A program made the position numbers and the translations under genes. Source: an uncultured Saprospiraceae bacterium (GTDB taxonomy: Bacteria > Bacteroidota > Bacteroidia > Chitinophagales > Saprospiraceae). From it: a DNA stretch of 64,000 nt. Position 1 is the stretch's first letter, and every line of letters begins with the position of its first letter. The notes beneath the pieces were generated by a model. It saw nothing but the letters and a program-made list of their open reading frames with translations, had not been told where the DNA came from and made no database searches. Of this stretch, positions 1-9,335 are shown in pieces. The stretch is taken from NCBI GenBank assembly GCA_943788055.1, contig CALSOU010000002.1:1-64000 (forward strand). The letters are read 5' to 3'.

Positions 1-58
1 CCGCGCTCATAGAAGCGGGGATGGCTCCAACAAAAACCGGATCTAGTCATTAGACAAT

Positions 59-2172
59 CTACTTCTGAACAAGTCTACGATCCTGTTCGATCATATCTTG
101 CATGATCATCATCGTTTCATATAAATAGTGATCTTTCGTAAGGCCTTCAATAAAATCAAGATTCTTCGCCTTTCTACTCTCGTCTAAGTTAATAAAACTT
201 CTATCCTCATCAAGATTTCTGATCAGTATCCCTTCTACATTTGCCTCTCTCATATCCTCAAAAGGTTTCAATTCCGTATTGTCTTTATCAACTTCTGCAA
301 GATATTCCTTCAATGAAATTGAAATTTCAGTATCATCTTCTCGCTGTTCAACAAGCTCTCCATATTCTTGTACCTTATCGAAAAAATCACTATTCGCAAC
401 ACGGGAAGCACTCTTTTTTGCTAGTGTTTCTTTAGCTTTTACTTTATAGACATCTTGTCCAAAGTTCACAGCATTAATCTCAGAATAACTTAGGGCATCT
501 TCATACAGATCCTCACCATACTCCATGAAATCAAATTGATCAGGTAGGTGAATATCTGGTACTACACCTTTCAATTGATTACTTCTACCATTAATTCGAA
601 AGAATTTTTGAGTAGTCAATTTGATCTGTCCCAAAGGTTTCACATCACTTTCCCCACGAATCATTCGGTCTAAATTATAAACTCCTTGTACCGTTGCTTT
701 GCCAAAGGTCTTGTCTCCGCCGACGATTATCGCCCGACCATAGTCTTGAAGTGCTGCTGCTAAAATTTCGGAGGCTGAAGCACTGACTTCATTTACCATT
801 AAAATTAGGGGACCATCGTATGTTACAGTAGGATCTGGATCGTACTGAACCTCTGGCTTACCATCTCTTGACTTCACTTGCACGACTGGACCTTTTTCAA
901 TAAATAGTCCTGCCATTTCGATCACGTCAGGTAAGGACCCTCCACCGTTATATCGAAGGTCTAATATCACTCCATTTACTTCTTCACGCTTCAGTTTCTC
1001 CAGCTCTTCTTCTATATCATTTGCACAACTATTACCACCATCAAATGTACTGTAGAAAATAGGTAATTGAATATATCCAATCTTATCATTATAGCCTTCA
1101 GCGCTGATTATCATCGATTTAGCCGCTGCATCATCAAGAATCACTTCGTCTCTTTCGATCATAACAGCATGTAGCGTGCCATCCAATCGCTTGACATTCA
1201 AAATAACAGTTGTGCCTTTAGGACCGCGAATCATAGAAATAACATCGTCCAATCGCATTCCAGTAATATCAACTGCATCACGCTCATCTTTCTGACGTAC
1301 ACTTAAGATAACATCATCAACTTTCAGATCCTTACCCTTCCACGCAGGGCCTCCAGGCACTATTGAAAATATCTTCACAAAATCGCCAGCTTTCTGCAAA
1401 CGCGCTCCAATACCCTCCAACTTATTACCCATTTGTATATCGAAATTTTCTTTCCCTTTCGGAGAAAAATATTCACTGTGTGGGTCAAATTGATGAGTTA
1501 TGGTATTCATGTATTGGTCAAATCGATCTTCGCGACGTAGTTCATCCATTCTCGAGAACCATTCATCGAAAGTTTTTTTGACATCTTTTTGTGCTTTTTC
1601 CCTGATCTCTAATTCGGATAGAGAATCTGTCAGAATGCCTTGTTCTTGAATTTCTGAAATCTTTGCTACTACGCTAAACTTCATATACTTGCGCCATAAA
1701 TCTGCAAGTTCTACTGCATCTGCTGCATAGTCTCTCTTTTCCGCATCTAATTCCAGAACTTCAAGCTCATCAATCGCTAAATCTCCAGCAATAACACTCT
1801 GATAAATATCGTGGGAACGCTGAATTCCGGCTTCAATCAATCTTCTGCTTGGTTAAAAAAGGAAAAATTAAATGCTGCGATCTGATCATCAATTTCAAAT
1901 TTATGCTTCTGCAATAGTGTAATGTCGTGTTTTGTTAGAAATCGCTTTGATTGATCAATTTCTTTCAAGTAATCAAGGAATATTTCTTCTGAAAGTTCAT
2001 CAGTAACATCTTTTGGCTGAAAATGGAGATAATCAACAATCCCCAATGTCGCAAATAAGATCCTGTTTTCACGTTTTTCATTAACCTGATTGACGATATC
2101 CATTAGGGGATTCTGCATACTCATGAGAGTCACAGCTAGAAATGCGGTAATTATGGCTAGAATCTTATTCAT
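59..2172 (-). pseudogene. prc: Tail-specific protease Prc/Tsp (peptidase S41), split by a frameshift
   Basis: Periplasmic C-terminal processing protease that degrades or trims envelope proteins. The 5' part (1837-2172) encodes a signal-like segment and the Tsp N-terminal domain (LSEEIFLDYLKEIDQSKRFL). The 3' part (59-1840) encodes the rest of that domain, a PDZ domain (about residues 130-230 of that part) and the S41 domain, with the Ser of SASASE (353-357) and Lys381 of TFGKATVQ as the expected Ser-Lys dyad. Together they give a normal Prc of about 700 residues. The frames are offset by one base near 1841; TGA of the first part overlaps a TTG that could restart the second. The simplest reading is a missing base, either real inactivation or a sequence error. 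Coupled re-initiation is possible but unproven, since the N-terminal domain would be made as a separate chain. Confidence 0.85.
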
Positions 2173-2423
2173 TGCAGGATTTTTAGTTAATACAATAGTA
2201 ATGGAATATGATCTCAGTTGATGACAAAGGTCTATCTATTAACATTATATTAAATTCATAGTTGACCATTTTCGACTTAACATAAGACCCATCTACTTTT
2301 TTTGGCAAGATAGATATTCTCTAAAACGATTCACCACAACAAAGATGTCGCACCTTCGATGCTAGTTTTGTTTTGTGCGTATTATACTAAAAGTTGCAGT
2401 CCCGGTGGGATTAGCGTCCTTCG

Positions 2424-3482
2424 CTACCCTTTCTTGGCAAAATATCGTTGTACGTTCAATTCATGAGGAATTTCAACTTTACCTTCGATGTAGTCTACTA
2501 ATTGACTTGAAAAATAGGGAGCTAAGGAGCTTCCTTTGGTACCCATTCCGTTGAAAATATGTAGCTGGGAGTATTCTGGATGGGTACCCAAAACTGGCTT
2601 TCTGTTCTTAGATGAAGGCCGAATTCCAGTTCTTCGATGAATAATCTCAAATGGCACTTTTATCGTTTTTGTCACAAAATCAACCAGTCGATTCTGCATC
2701 TTTTTACTAGTATCTACAGTTAATTCGTTCCACTCTGATGTAGCTCCGCACCAGTATAGATCATTCCCCAAAGGAGTGATGAACATATCCTTCTTATAAG
2801 CTTTAGTTAATTTCAGTGAAGGTGCTTTGACTATCAGAAGCTCTCCTTTCGTAGGCGAAAAAGCCGGAATTTCAAAAAACGGGTTTTTAACAACTCGCCA
2901 TCCCTCTGCAAAGAATATGTGCTTTGCTTCTACTTCTTGGTATCGAATATTGGGTTCAATCGACAGTGCCTCAAAGTCAAACTCTTCTACGGAAATTGAA
3001 TCTAATGTGTCTAAATACGAAATATAATCTCTCTGTAATTCACCTGTCAGAATCCGATAGCAGTTCTTTAATTCACCCATCAACTCAGGCAATTGCAGAC
3101 TCTCTGACGTATCTGCCATATCCGCCTTCTCAAGTAGAAATTGCGACAAATAAGAATCTGCCGTTTTAGCGAGCCAAGTGTTTTCATCAGAAGCTGTTTG
3201 AAAGCTTCTAACTATATGCATTCGATCGATGTAGTTGGATTTCAATAACTGACCCAATTCATTATACCGATCTGCCGCGTACGGCATCACTTCTTCGATC
3301 ATCCAAGACTTCACAAATCTCCTCCCAGTTATTGGATTTATTAAGCCAGCTGCAACGGATGTGCTTTCACCGGGAAGGTTTGCGTGAATATGGTGAACAG
3401 AATAATTACGTTTTTGTAATTCGAAGGACAAATGAATCCCTGCTAGTCCAAGTCCGACAACGATACAATCAACTTTCTTCAT
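2424..3482 (-). CDS. FAD-dependent oxidoreductase, DAO/DadA family
   Basis: Likely oxidises an amine or amino acid using FAD; the substrate cannot be told from sequence. The N-terminus has the Rossmann motif GLGLAG (residues 10-15) for the ADP part of FAD, followed by the family-typical GESTSVAAGLINPITGRR segment. Near the C-terminus are TGIRPSSKNRKPVLG and HIFNGMGTKGSSLAPY, matching the second FAD-contacting segment of DAO enzymes. At 352 residues the length is normal. The start overlaps the end of the upstream MmcQ-like gene by 14 bases, so the two are probably cotranscribed. No signal peptide is seen, which suggests a cytoplasmic enzyme. Confidence 0.85.
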   Translation of the reverse strand: MKKVDCIVVGLGLAGIHLSFELQKRNYSVHHIHANLPGESTSVAAGLINPITGRRFVKSWMIEEVMPYAADRYNELGQLLKSNYIDRMHIVRSFQTASDENTWLAKTADSYLSQFLLEKADMADTSESLQLPELMGELKNCYRILTGELQRDYISYLDTLDSISVEEFDFEALSIEPNIRYQEVEAKHIFFAEGWRVVKNPFFEIPAFSPTKGELLIVKAPSLKLTKAYKKDMFITPLGNDLYWCGATSEWNELTVDTSKKMQNRLVDFVTKTIKVPFEIIHRRTGIRPSSKNRKPVLGTHPEYSQLHIFNGMGTKGSSLAPYFSSQLVDYIEGKVEIPHELNVQRYFAKKG

Positions 3483-3828
3483 GAAGCTTTTCTTTTTGAG
3501 CTTTAGAGAGAGAAGCTACAACAAGTTCATAAGAATGGTTGATCAATTCATAGATCATTTTTTCGGAAAGAAGTCCATCCATCTGGACAGTATTCCAGTG
3601 TTTTTTATTCATATGCCAACCTGATCTAACTTCGCGATAGTCATCTCTTAACAGAATGGCTCGTTCAGGATCGCACTTGAGATTCATAGATAAATCTTCT
3701 TTATCAATATCCATTAATGCATACATCTTCCCTGCCACCTTAAATACCAAAGTAGAGCCGTCGAACGGAAACCCTTCTGTGGTAGCCGGTTTCGCTAAGC
3801 AGTATAACCTTAATTTTTCTACATTCAT
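3469..3828 (-). CDS. MmcQ/YjbR family protein
   Basis: A 119-residue protein of the MmcQ/YjbR fold (a small double-wing DNA-binding-like fold of unsettled function). Family features seen are the N-terminal LRLYCLAKPATTEGFPF, the central VFKVAGKMYALMDI, and the C-terminal HMNKKHWNTVQMDG followed by a helix ending in a basic stretch. It is the first gene of a two-gene unit with the FAD oxidoreductase, which it overlaps. What links the two is not evident. The family call is firm; a DNA-binding role is only inferred from the fold. Confidence 0.85.
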   Translation of the reverse strand: MNVEKLRLYCLAKPATTEGFPFDGSTLVFKVAGKMYALMDIDKEDLSMNLKCDPERAILLRDDYREVRSGWHMNKKHWNTVQMDGLLSEKMIYELINHSYELVVASLSKAQKEKLHEES

Positions 3829-3919
3829 GAATCAAAGACAAAACTAGTGAATAGATGAGTTCTAAGATGCTATAATAATATAGAATCGATATAATCAAAC
3901 AAAATAACTACTCTTGGAT

Positions 3920-4484
3920 TTACATCTTACCCTTTACGCGCACATTTCCATTTCTTGTCGATCCTCCTAAGAGTAAAATAATTCAATAGCGATCGCTCGG
4001 AAAAGGATTATTATCACTTTCTCGTTTTGTACAATGGTAGTTTTCTATCCACCCTTAAACAGCAGTGTTTGTCTCTGCATTTTACCATCTCGGTGATTAT
4101 AGACTACATCAGCAACCGCTTTCATCCCATTGGCTTGAATCGAAGCAATCAGATTATCTACTTGTGCTTGGTTCCAAAACCTGTAAGGTCCAAGACCATA
4201 TTTTCATAGATCAAAGAGATCCTTCGGATCATATCCATTACTTCCATTACCTAAGCTACTTCTGCTTAAAGGAGGCAGCTACATGTGCGTAATTCCCTTA
4301 TCAGCTACATCAGCAATTTCACATTGAGGGTATCGGTCCAATTTGCTCCATTGGCAGTTTTCGGGTAATCCCAATACCAGCCTTGCATCATCACATCTTG
4401 AGAAAACCCTTTGGACCCCATGATCAGCATGAATAAACAAACACTAAATACTCTAGAAAGGCACGTGAAAGGACTTCTACTCAT
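3920..4484 (-). pseudogene. Alpha-amylase (GH13) remnant, N-terminal third only
   Basis: Translating the minus strand gives, piecewise, a secreted alpha-amylase N-terminus. It starts with ATG at 4484 and a signal-like segment, then MMQGWYWDYPKT, LPPLSRSS, GNGSNGYDPKDLF, VADVVYNHRDG (conserved region I, which includes the Asn and His of the active-site cleft), NAETNTAV, GWIENYHCTKRES and NNPFPSDRY. Between and inside these pieces lie at least four in-frame stops (where Trp, Gly, Glu and Arg would be expected) and at least two frameshifts. The C-terminal two thirds, including the catalytic Asp and Glu, are gone. This accounts for the roughly 800-base gap between the MmcQ gene and ribA. It is a true dead gene, not an artefact, because most lesions are substitutions. 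Confidence 0.88.
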
Positions 4485-4635
4485 GTTCCTACCTTAATAC
4501 TGAATTATAAAAATCTCGTATAAAGATAATACCAAATTAGAATCGGTAAAAGAAGATTAACAATTAAAAAGATAGATAATAGGAAACAGTTCTCTCTATT
4601 AAGTTACAATTGTCACTTCGGCAATAAGAAACCTA

Positions 4636-5223
4636 CTAGAGAATATGACCCATTTTGTACTTCTTGGTAGCGAAATAATCTTCGCTATATTCTTGACTTG
4701 GAAGCACAATGGGGATTCGTTCGATCACTTCAATGCCGTGCTCATTGAGGAAGGTAACTTTTTCTGGATTGTTAGTAAGAAGTCTTACCCTCTTAACACC
4801 AAGAAATTCTAGAATATCGATTGCATCCTCATAATCTCGCTCGTCTGCTTGATGCCCAAGTTTTAGGTTGGCGTCTACCGTATCTAATCCCTGATCCTGC
4901 AATTGGTAGGCTTTAAGTTTCTCAATCAAACCAATACCTCGACCCTCTTGGCGAAGATAAATTACAATTCCTTTATGCTTTTGAACGTAATCCAAAGAAT
5001 TTTGGAGTTGATCCTTACAATCACATTTGAGCGAGTGAAAAACGTCTCCAGTCATGCATTCTGAATGAATCCTAAGGACAACAGGATCTTTTCCGTCAAC
5101 ATGTGGGGATACCATAACCACGTGAGGCATCATATCACCTGCTTTTTGGGCGAAAGCCAAAACATCGAATCGACCAAATTCTGTCGGAACACTTGCCTGC
5201 GACTGAAGGGTTACTTTACTCAT
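4636..5223 (-). CDS. ribA: GTP cyclohydrolase II
   Basis: Converts GTP to 2,5-diamino-6-ribosylamino-4(3H)-pyrimidinone 5'-phosphate, formate and pyrophosphate, the first step of riboflavin synthesis. The zinc site is visible as Cys56, Cys67 and Cys69 in HSECMTGDVFHSLKCDC, followed by LRQEGRGIGL (90-99) and LTNNPEKV. At 195 residues it is the stand-alone form, not the RibBA fusion with DHBP synthase. No other riboflavin genes are nearby and the 60-base upstream gap is too short for an FMN riboswitch. The flanking amylase remnant and broken symporter make it an isolated intact gene here. Confidence 0.95.
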   Translation of the reverse strand: MSKVTLQSQASVPTEFGRFDVLAFAQKAGDMMPHVVMVSPHVDGKDPVVLRIHSECMTGDVFHSLKCDCKDQLQNSLDYVQKHKGIVIYLRQEGRGIGLIEKLKAYQLQDQGLDTVDANLKLGHQADERDYEDAIDILEFLGVKRVRLLTNNPEKVTFLNEHGIEVIERIPIVLPSQEYSEDYFATKKYKMGHIL

Positions 5224-5283
5224 ATTTTTAAGAACAACTACAAAGATAGATAGTTCCTTCTGAAAAGTACTATTTATGGTTTC

Positions 5284-6969
5284 CTACCAGAAATATGCGT
5301 ACAAAAATGCTACAATTAAGCATATTAAAATGGCACTGATATTAAAGGTCGACGAAGTTTTGAATATTCCTGAATGAAGATCGATTGCTTTCTCATCATC
5401 CTCCTTGCCTTTTTGGAGTTTACTGATCACAGCAATTATCAACATAGTCAATAAAGCAGTTAATCCCATCTGATGTAAGAATGGAAGATTTGGGAAAATC
5501 GCACTGTCGACCCACCCTTTTGCACCAATTTTAAAGAACATCGCAATCGGAATACTCATAATCACGCCCCATATTGCAGCGCTGTTGGTTGCCTTTCGAT
5601 AGAACAGTCCCATAATAAACACAGCTAAAATTCCCGGCGACACGATACCTGTATATTCTTGGATATACTGAAATACCTGCCCAAGATTTCCAAGCAAAGG
5701 CGCAATGAAAATAGCCATAATAAGTGCAACACCTCCTGTAATCCGTCCAACATTCACTAATCGAGTCTGAGATGCATCTTTGTTAATAAGTGGCTGATAA
5801 ATATCCATGGTGAAGATAGTACTCGTCGAATTGACCATAGAGGCCAAAGAAGAAACTATCGCAGCGGCAAGGGCAGCCAGAACAAGACCTTTAAGCCCAT
5901 CGGAACATACTTACTAATCAACCAAGGTGCGGCATTATCGTTGACAAAATTTCCATCTTTTAGAAACGTTGGATCAACGGAAGCAGCGGTAACTATACCT
6001 GATGTTACGTCTACATTCATGACATATGCGATGATACCTGGCAACACGACAATGATAGGAATAATCAATTTTAAAAAAGCCGCGAAAGCGATACCTTTCT
6101 GTGATTCCTTCAGACTCTTTGCAGCCAAGGTTCTCTGAATAATATATTGGTTAAAACCCCAATAATAAATATTTGCTACCCACATTCCACCAATCAGCAC
6201 CCAAACACCTGGTAAATCCCACCAAGCATCTTTACCGTTTGGCGTCAAAATTTCGCCTTTCTGGAGAATCATACTAAACTTCTCTGGAACAACTTCATAA
6301 ACATGGGCTAAACCAGCAAATACGCCACCTTCAGGTAATACATTGTCAAGCGCTATGATGACGGTAACAAGTCCACCAACTACTAGCAAGACTACTTGGA
6401 TAACGTCTGTCCAGGCAACCGCACTTAATCCACCCCAAAGTGAGTACGCTGCAGCGAACATACTCAAGCCGATAATACTAATCCACATTAATGATTCGTC
6501 ACCATTTCCAATGATGGTATCCATCGCCTTGGCTCCTAGATATAATACAGTAGTCAAATTGACAAAAACAAACAAGGCAATCCAAAAGATTGCAAGAATG
6601 GTTTTTAAGTCTTTACTAAATCTCTTTTCAACAAATTCAGGAATTGTATATAGCCCTTTCTCAATAAAAATCGGTAGAAAGTACTTACCCACGATTAGAA
6701 GTGTAATTGCCGCCATCCATTCATAACTAGCTATGGCTAAGCCGATTGCAAAACCTGATCCTGACATCCCGATGAATTGTTCGGCAGATATATTGGCAGC
6801 TATCAAAGATGCCCCGATTGCCCACCAAGGTAGTGATTTGGAAGCAAGAAAGTAATCTTCGGCGCTTTTAGTCTCACCTTTTTTGGTACGAGACACGTAT
6901 AATCCAATTCCTAGAATTAGTACAAGCATATGCAGCAAAAATGATGTAGTCTAGTGTTGAGAAATTCAT
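5284..6969 (-). pseudogene. Sodium:solute symporter (SSS family), two frameshifts
   Basis: Na+-coupled transporter of the SGLT/SSS family with about 13-14 hydrophobic segments. Reading continuously, the protein begins at ATG 6969 (MNFSTLDYIIFAAY, a typical family N-terminus), changes frame near 6928-6932, runs through KSAEDYFLASKSLPWWAIG, ISAEQFIGMSGSGFAIG and ANIYYWGFNQYIIQR, and changes frame again near 5888-5892. There, one missing G turns the expected GLKGLVLAALAAAIVSSLA into a premature stop. The 3' part (5284-5847) then gives the remaining transmembrane helices. Total length would be about 560 residues, normal for the family. With two independent indels the gene is probably dead; indel sequencing errors are the alternative. 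The WGFNQYIIQR stretch resembles sugar (vSGLT-like) transporters. Confidence 0.85.
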
Positions 6970-7041
6970 TAGTTGTTAAGTTTAATTGGAAGTAAGGAAG
7001 TTCGATAATCTGTTACAAAAAAGCTTTAATTAGATGGTAAA

Positions 7042-7644
7042 CTAGTACTTATGTTTCCCAACTTCCCAGTCGCTTTTCTTCGTAAGATACTTTTCTCCGC
7101 TCCCTACAGCAGGTTCTTCTAGCATTGTACCCATTGAATCATTCCATCTGTTGAGATATCCAAACAATGCAATTACCCCCATGATTTCTACGATCTCGCC
7201 TGAATCCCAATGCTTTCGCATTTCCTCTGATATTTCATCATTGACTTCATTTGGTACTCGTGATGCTGCAATCGTAAGATCAAATGCTGCCCTTTCGGCA
7301 TCTGTAAAAGCTGGATGAGTCTTGTACTCCCAAATATTATGCATCTGCTCTTCATGGGCACCATAGCGCTCCGCAGCGCGTATTGCATGCGCTTCGCAAT
7401 AACGGCAACCGGTTGTCATGCTCGATAGATATGCAACTAAACGCTTTAGAGCACTAGTTACGCGGCCTTTATTCTCCATCACAGACTGATTCATTTCTAA
7501 AAATGCGTTCGATATTCTCGGACGATGCATCATGGTAAACAAACTATTTGGGGTGAATCCCAAAGTCTCTTCGTAAAAATTGATCATTTCTTGCAATTCT
7601 GGATTGGAATCACGGTCTACTGGAGAAACTAACGGTTGCTTCAT
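7042..7644 (-). CDS. AhpD-like / carboxymuconolactone decarboxylase family protein
   Basis: A 200-residue all-helical protein of the peroxidase-related AhpD-like group. The active-site motif is GCRYCEAH (Cys80, Cys83, His86), matching the redox CxxC-His arrangement of AhpD. The N-terminus (YEETLGFTPNSLFTMMHRP) and the later FNLAIAAS-like segment (residues 116-124) also fit the family. It probably acts in peroxide or thiol redox chemistry in the cytoplasm, but its partner is unknown. It stands alone between the broken symporter and the insertion sequence. Confidence 0.8.
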   Translation of the reverse strand: MKQPLVSPVDRDSNPELQEMINFYEETLGFTPNSLFTMMHRPRISNAFLEMNQSVMENKGRVTSALKRLVAYLSSMTTGCRYCEAHAIRAAERYGAHEEQMHNIWEYKTHPAFTDAERAAFDLTIAASRVPNEVNDEISEEMRKHWDSGEIVEIMGVIALFGYLNRWNDSMGTMLEEPAVGSGEKYLTKKSDWEVGKHKY

Positions 7645-7827
7645 TTATTTGATTTGTTTTGCTTTCGTATTGGTTGTTCAATGTGAAAATCACTACACAC
7701 AGAGACATTGCTTCTATAGCCAAAATCTCTCGCTCACATATTTACAAAATTAAATGTGAACAGACACTAAATCTTTATTGATTAATATCTTTTGCTTGCT
7801 TTGGCATTGAAGATACATTGTGCAAAT

Positions 7828-7869
7828 AAAAAAAGAGCTGACTATCACAAAATGATAATAATCGACTCT
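7828..7869 (-). terminator. Possible terminator originally belonging to the hpd transcript
   Basis: On the minus strand an imperfect hairpin (AGAG and TATCA arms closing on TTTTG) is followed by seven T. It lies just outside the left end of the IS element. Before the IS inserted it would have followed hpd by about 65 bases. The stem is weak, so confidence is low. Confidence 0.35.
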
Positions 7870-7876
7870 CATTATT

Positions 7877-7900
7877 TATGTACCGTCCTAAAATAGTATT
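7877..7900 (+). repeat. Left inverted repeat of the IS3-like element
   Basis: TGTACCGTCCTAAAATAG and the following six bases match the reverse complement of 9243-9266 at 18 of 24 positions. It is preceded directly by the TTA target copy. Confidence 0.8.
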
Positions 7901-7922
7901 ACGGGTATAGATATAAAATTAA

Positions 7923-8828
7923 TCAATTAACCGCTAGAGGATCTAGATCCTCTAGTAGTTTTCTTTTGTACGTTTTAATGACCACTTCTGATTGATTATG
8001 CATAAATGAAGGTGTATGCATTTCATAGGACAAGTGCAGTCTTTCGTTATTGTAGATTTGGATACTTTGGCTCACTAGTTTTCTCATTAATGCTATGTCC
8101 TTCACTTTGATACCTAAAACAAATTCTTGCTTTAGTATTCCATTAATCCCTTCTGCTACTGCATTCTCATACGGATCGTATTGCTCGGTCATACTGCAAT
8201 TAATGTGATGTCTACTCTAATAACTCTTGATAGGCATCACTAAAATATTGTAAACCTCTGTCCGAGTGATGTATCAATGATATTGCTCTATATCATCTAC
8301 TTTTAATTGCTTGACTCAATGCGCGTATTGAACCAGATACCGATAGGCTCTCTGACACATCGTATCCTACTATCTTTTTTGAATGCGCATCCGTTACTAA
8401 TGCTAAATACGGTGGTGTCGCTCAACCTCCTATAGAAGTAATATCGCTTACCCATACTTGTTCTGGTCGCGCAACCTCCATATTTGAGATTAGGTTACTG
8501 TGTTTTCTGTAGCGATGGTGCGAGTTAGTTGTAATTCGATACTACTGCTTTCGATTGACTATCAGATGATTAGCACGTAAAATATCAAATAACTTAGTCC
8601 TGCCAACTTTTAATTCTCGTAACTCTGACTCTATTTTGTGGTATAACTTCTTCCCACTAATTCGAGGCATTCGCATCCGAACTGCTTTAACCAATTCGAC
8701 AACTTTCTCTGCTCTTTATTGACAAGATGTATAGTGTCTCTTTAATCTATGATATACCTGACGATTATACCCGAACAAGCTACAGGTGTCTGTAATACTC
8801 ATTTCTTGTTCTTTTTTGAAGCGTTTGA
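7923..8828 (-). pseudogene. IS3 orfB transposase (DDE integrase), degraded
   Basis: The C-terminal part is open at 7923-8192 and shows YENAVAEGINGILKQEF and IQIYNNERLHLSYEM, typical of the end of an IS3 transposase; the Glu of NAVAEG-type motifs belongs to the DDE triad. Upstream, the minus strand still gives SLIHHSDRGLQYFSDAYQ, which carries the second catalytic Asp, and SKKIVGYDVSESLSVSGS. These pieces lie in different frames with in-frame stops between them, for example just after SDAYQELLE. The gene cannot make a full transposase. Confidence 0.88.
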
Positions 8829-9227
8829 CTATTCGGGTGAGGAATTTTTTCTGTTTGCAATGTTGTATTCTTTCTCAGCGACATCTATCATCATGTCGAA
8901 TACAATTGCCTTATGATCCGATCGTTCTGCTTGCTTTTCTAAAAACTTCTTTTGCTTCTCTAAAAGCTTAACCTTAGCCTCTAGTTCTAGTATCTTTTGT
9001 TCATTACTCTTTGCCATTCTTGATGGTGTTTGAATCTCCCAAGCAAAACTACCATATTTCCTCAACCAATGGAATACTGTCGATCTGCCTTGGATTCCAT
9101 ACTTGCGCTTCGCAGCCGTAACTGGCAAATGACCAGATTCAACTTTTTTGACAATCCCAAACTTTAAAGACATACTATCGTCCTTCTGCGTTCGCTTTAC
9201 ATAATTGGGTTTCAAGCTCTTACTCAT
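8829..9227 (-). CDS. IS3 OrfA (helix-turn-helix transposase subunit)
   Basis: A 132-residue protein with an N-terminal helix-turn-helix (VKKVESGHLPVTAAKRKYGI and STVFHWLRKYG) and a C-terminal leucine-zipper-like coiled coil (EQKILELEAKVKLLEKQKKF). This is the DNA-binding and dimerisation half of an IS3 transposase, which binds the terminal repeats. In active elements it is fused to OrfB by -1 frameshifting; here orfB is ruined, so the product may be useless or act as an inhibitor of related copies. The frame itself looks intact. Confidence 0.85.
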   Translation of the reverse strand: MSKSLKPNYVKRTQKDDSMSLKFGIVKKVESGHLPVTAAKRKYGIQGRSTVFHWLRKYGSFAWEIQTPSRMAKSNEQKILELEAKVKLLEKQKKFLEKQAERSDHKAIVFDMMIDVAEKEYNIANRKNSSPE

Positions 9228-9242
9228 AACATTACTTTTTGT

Positions 9243-9266
9243 GTAACGCTATTTCAGGACAAGACA
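9243..9266 (-). repeat. Right inverted repeat of the IS3-like element
   Basis: Read on the minus strand it begins TGTCTTGTCCTGAAATAG, matching the left end at 18 of 24 positions. It is followed by the TTA target copy at 9267-9269. Confidence 0.8.
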
Positions 9267-9335
9267 TTAACTAAAACAAAAAAGCTAAAGATGTTCTTCT
9301 AGGCGTCTCAAACTTTTATCTTGCAAAAACTGAGC

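Larger units (their letters stand above)
7877..9266 (-). mobile_element. IS3-family insertion sequence (degenerate), 1390 bp
   Basis: The ends are imperfect 24-bp inverted repeats beginning TGT and sharing GTCCT-R-AAATAG (18 of 24 positions match). The element is flanked by TTA on both sides (7874-7876 and 9267-9269), a 3-bp target duplication as expected for IS3 elements. It encodes an orfA of 132 residues and an orfB that is broken by stops and frameshifts. Length, gene order and ends all fit IS3 (IS150-like). The transposase is not functional here, so the copy can move only if another copy supplies it. Confidence 0.88.

Noticed and set aside
1837-1860. Possible programmed -1 frameshift in prc
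   Set aside because: The T-run could slip, but the -1 frame hits TAA immediately, so slippage must occur later in a sequence with no slippery heptamer.
5224-5283. Possible FMN riboswitch before ribA
   Set aside because: Only 60 bases lie between ribA and the symporter and none of the conserved aptamer segments is seen.
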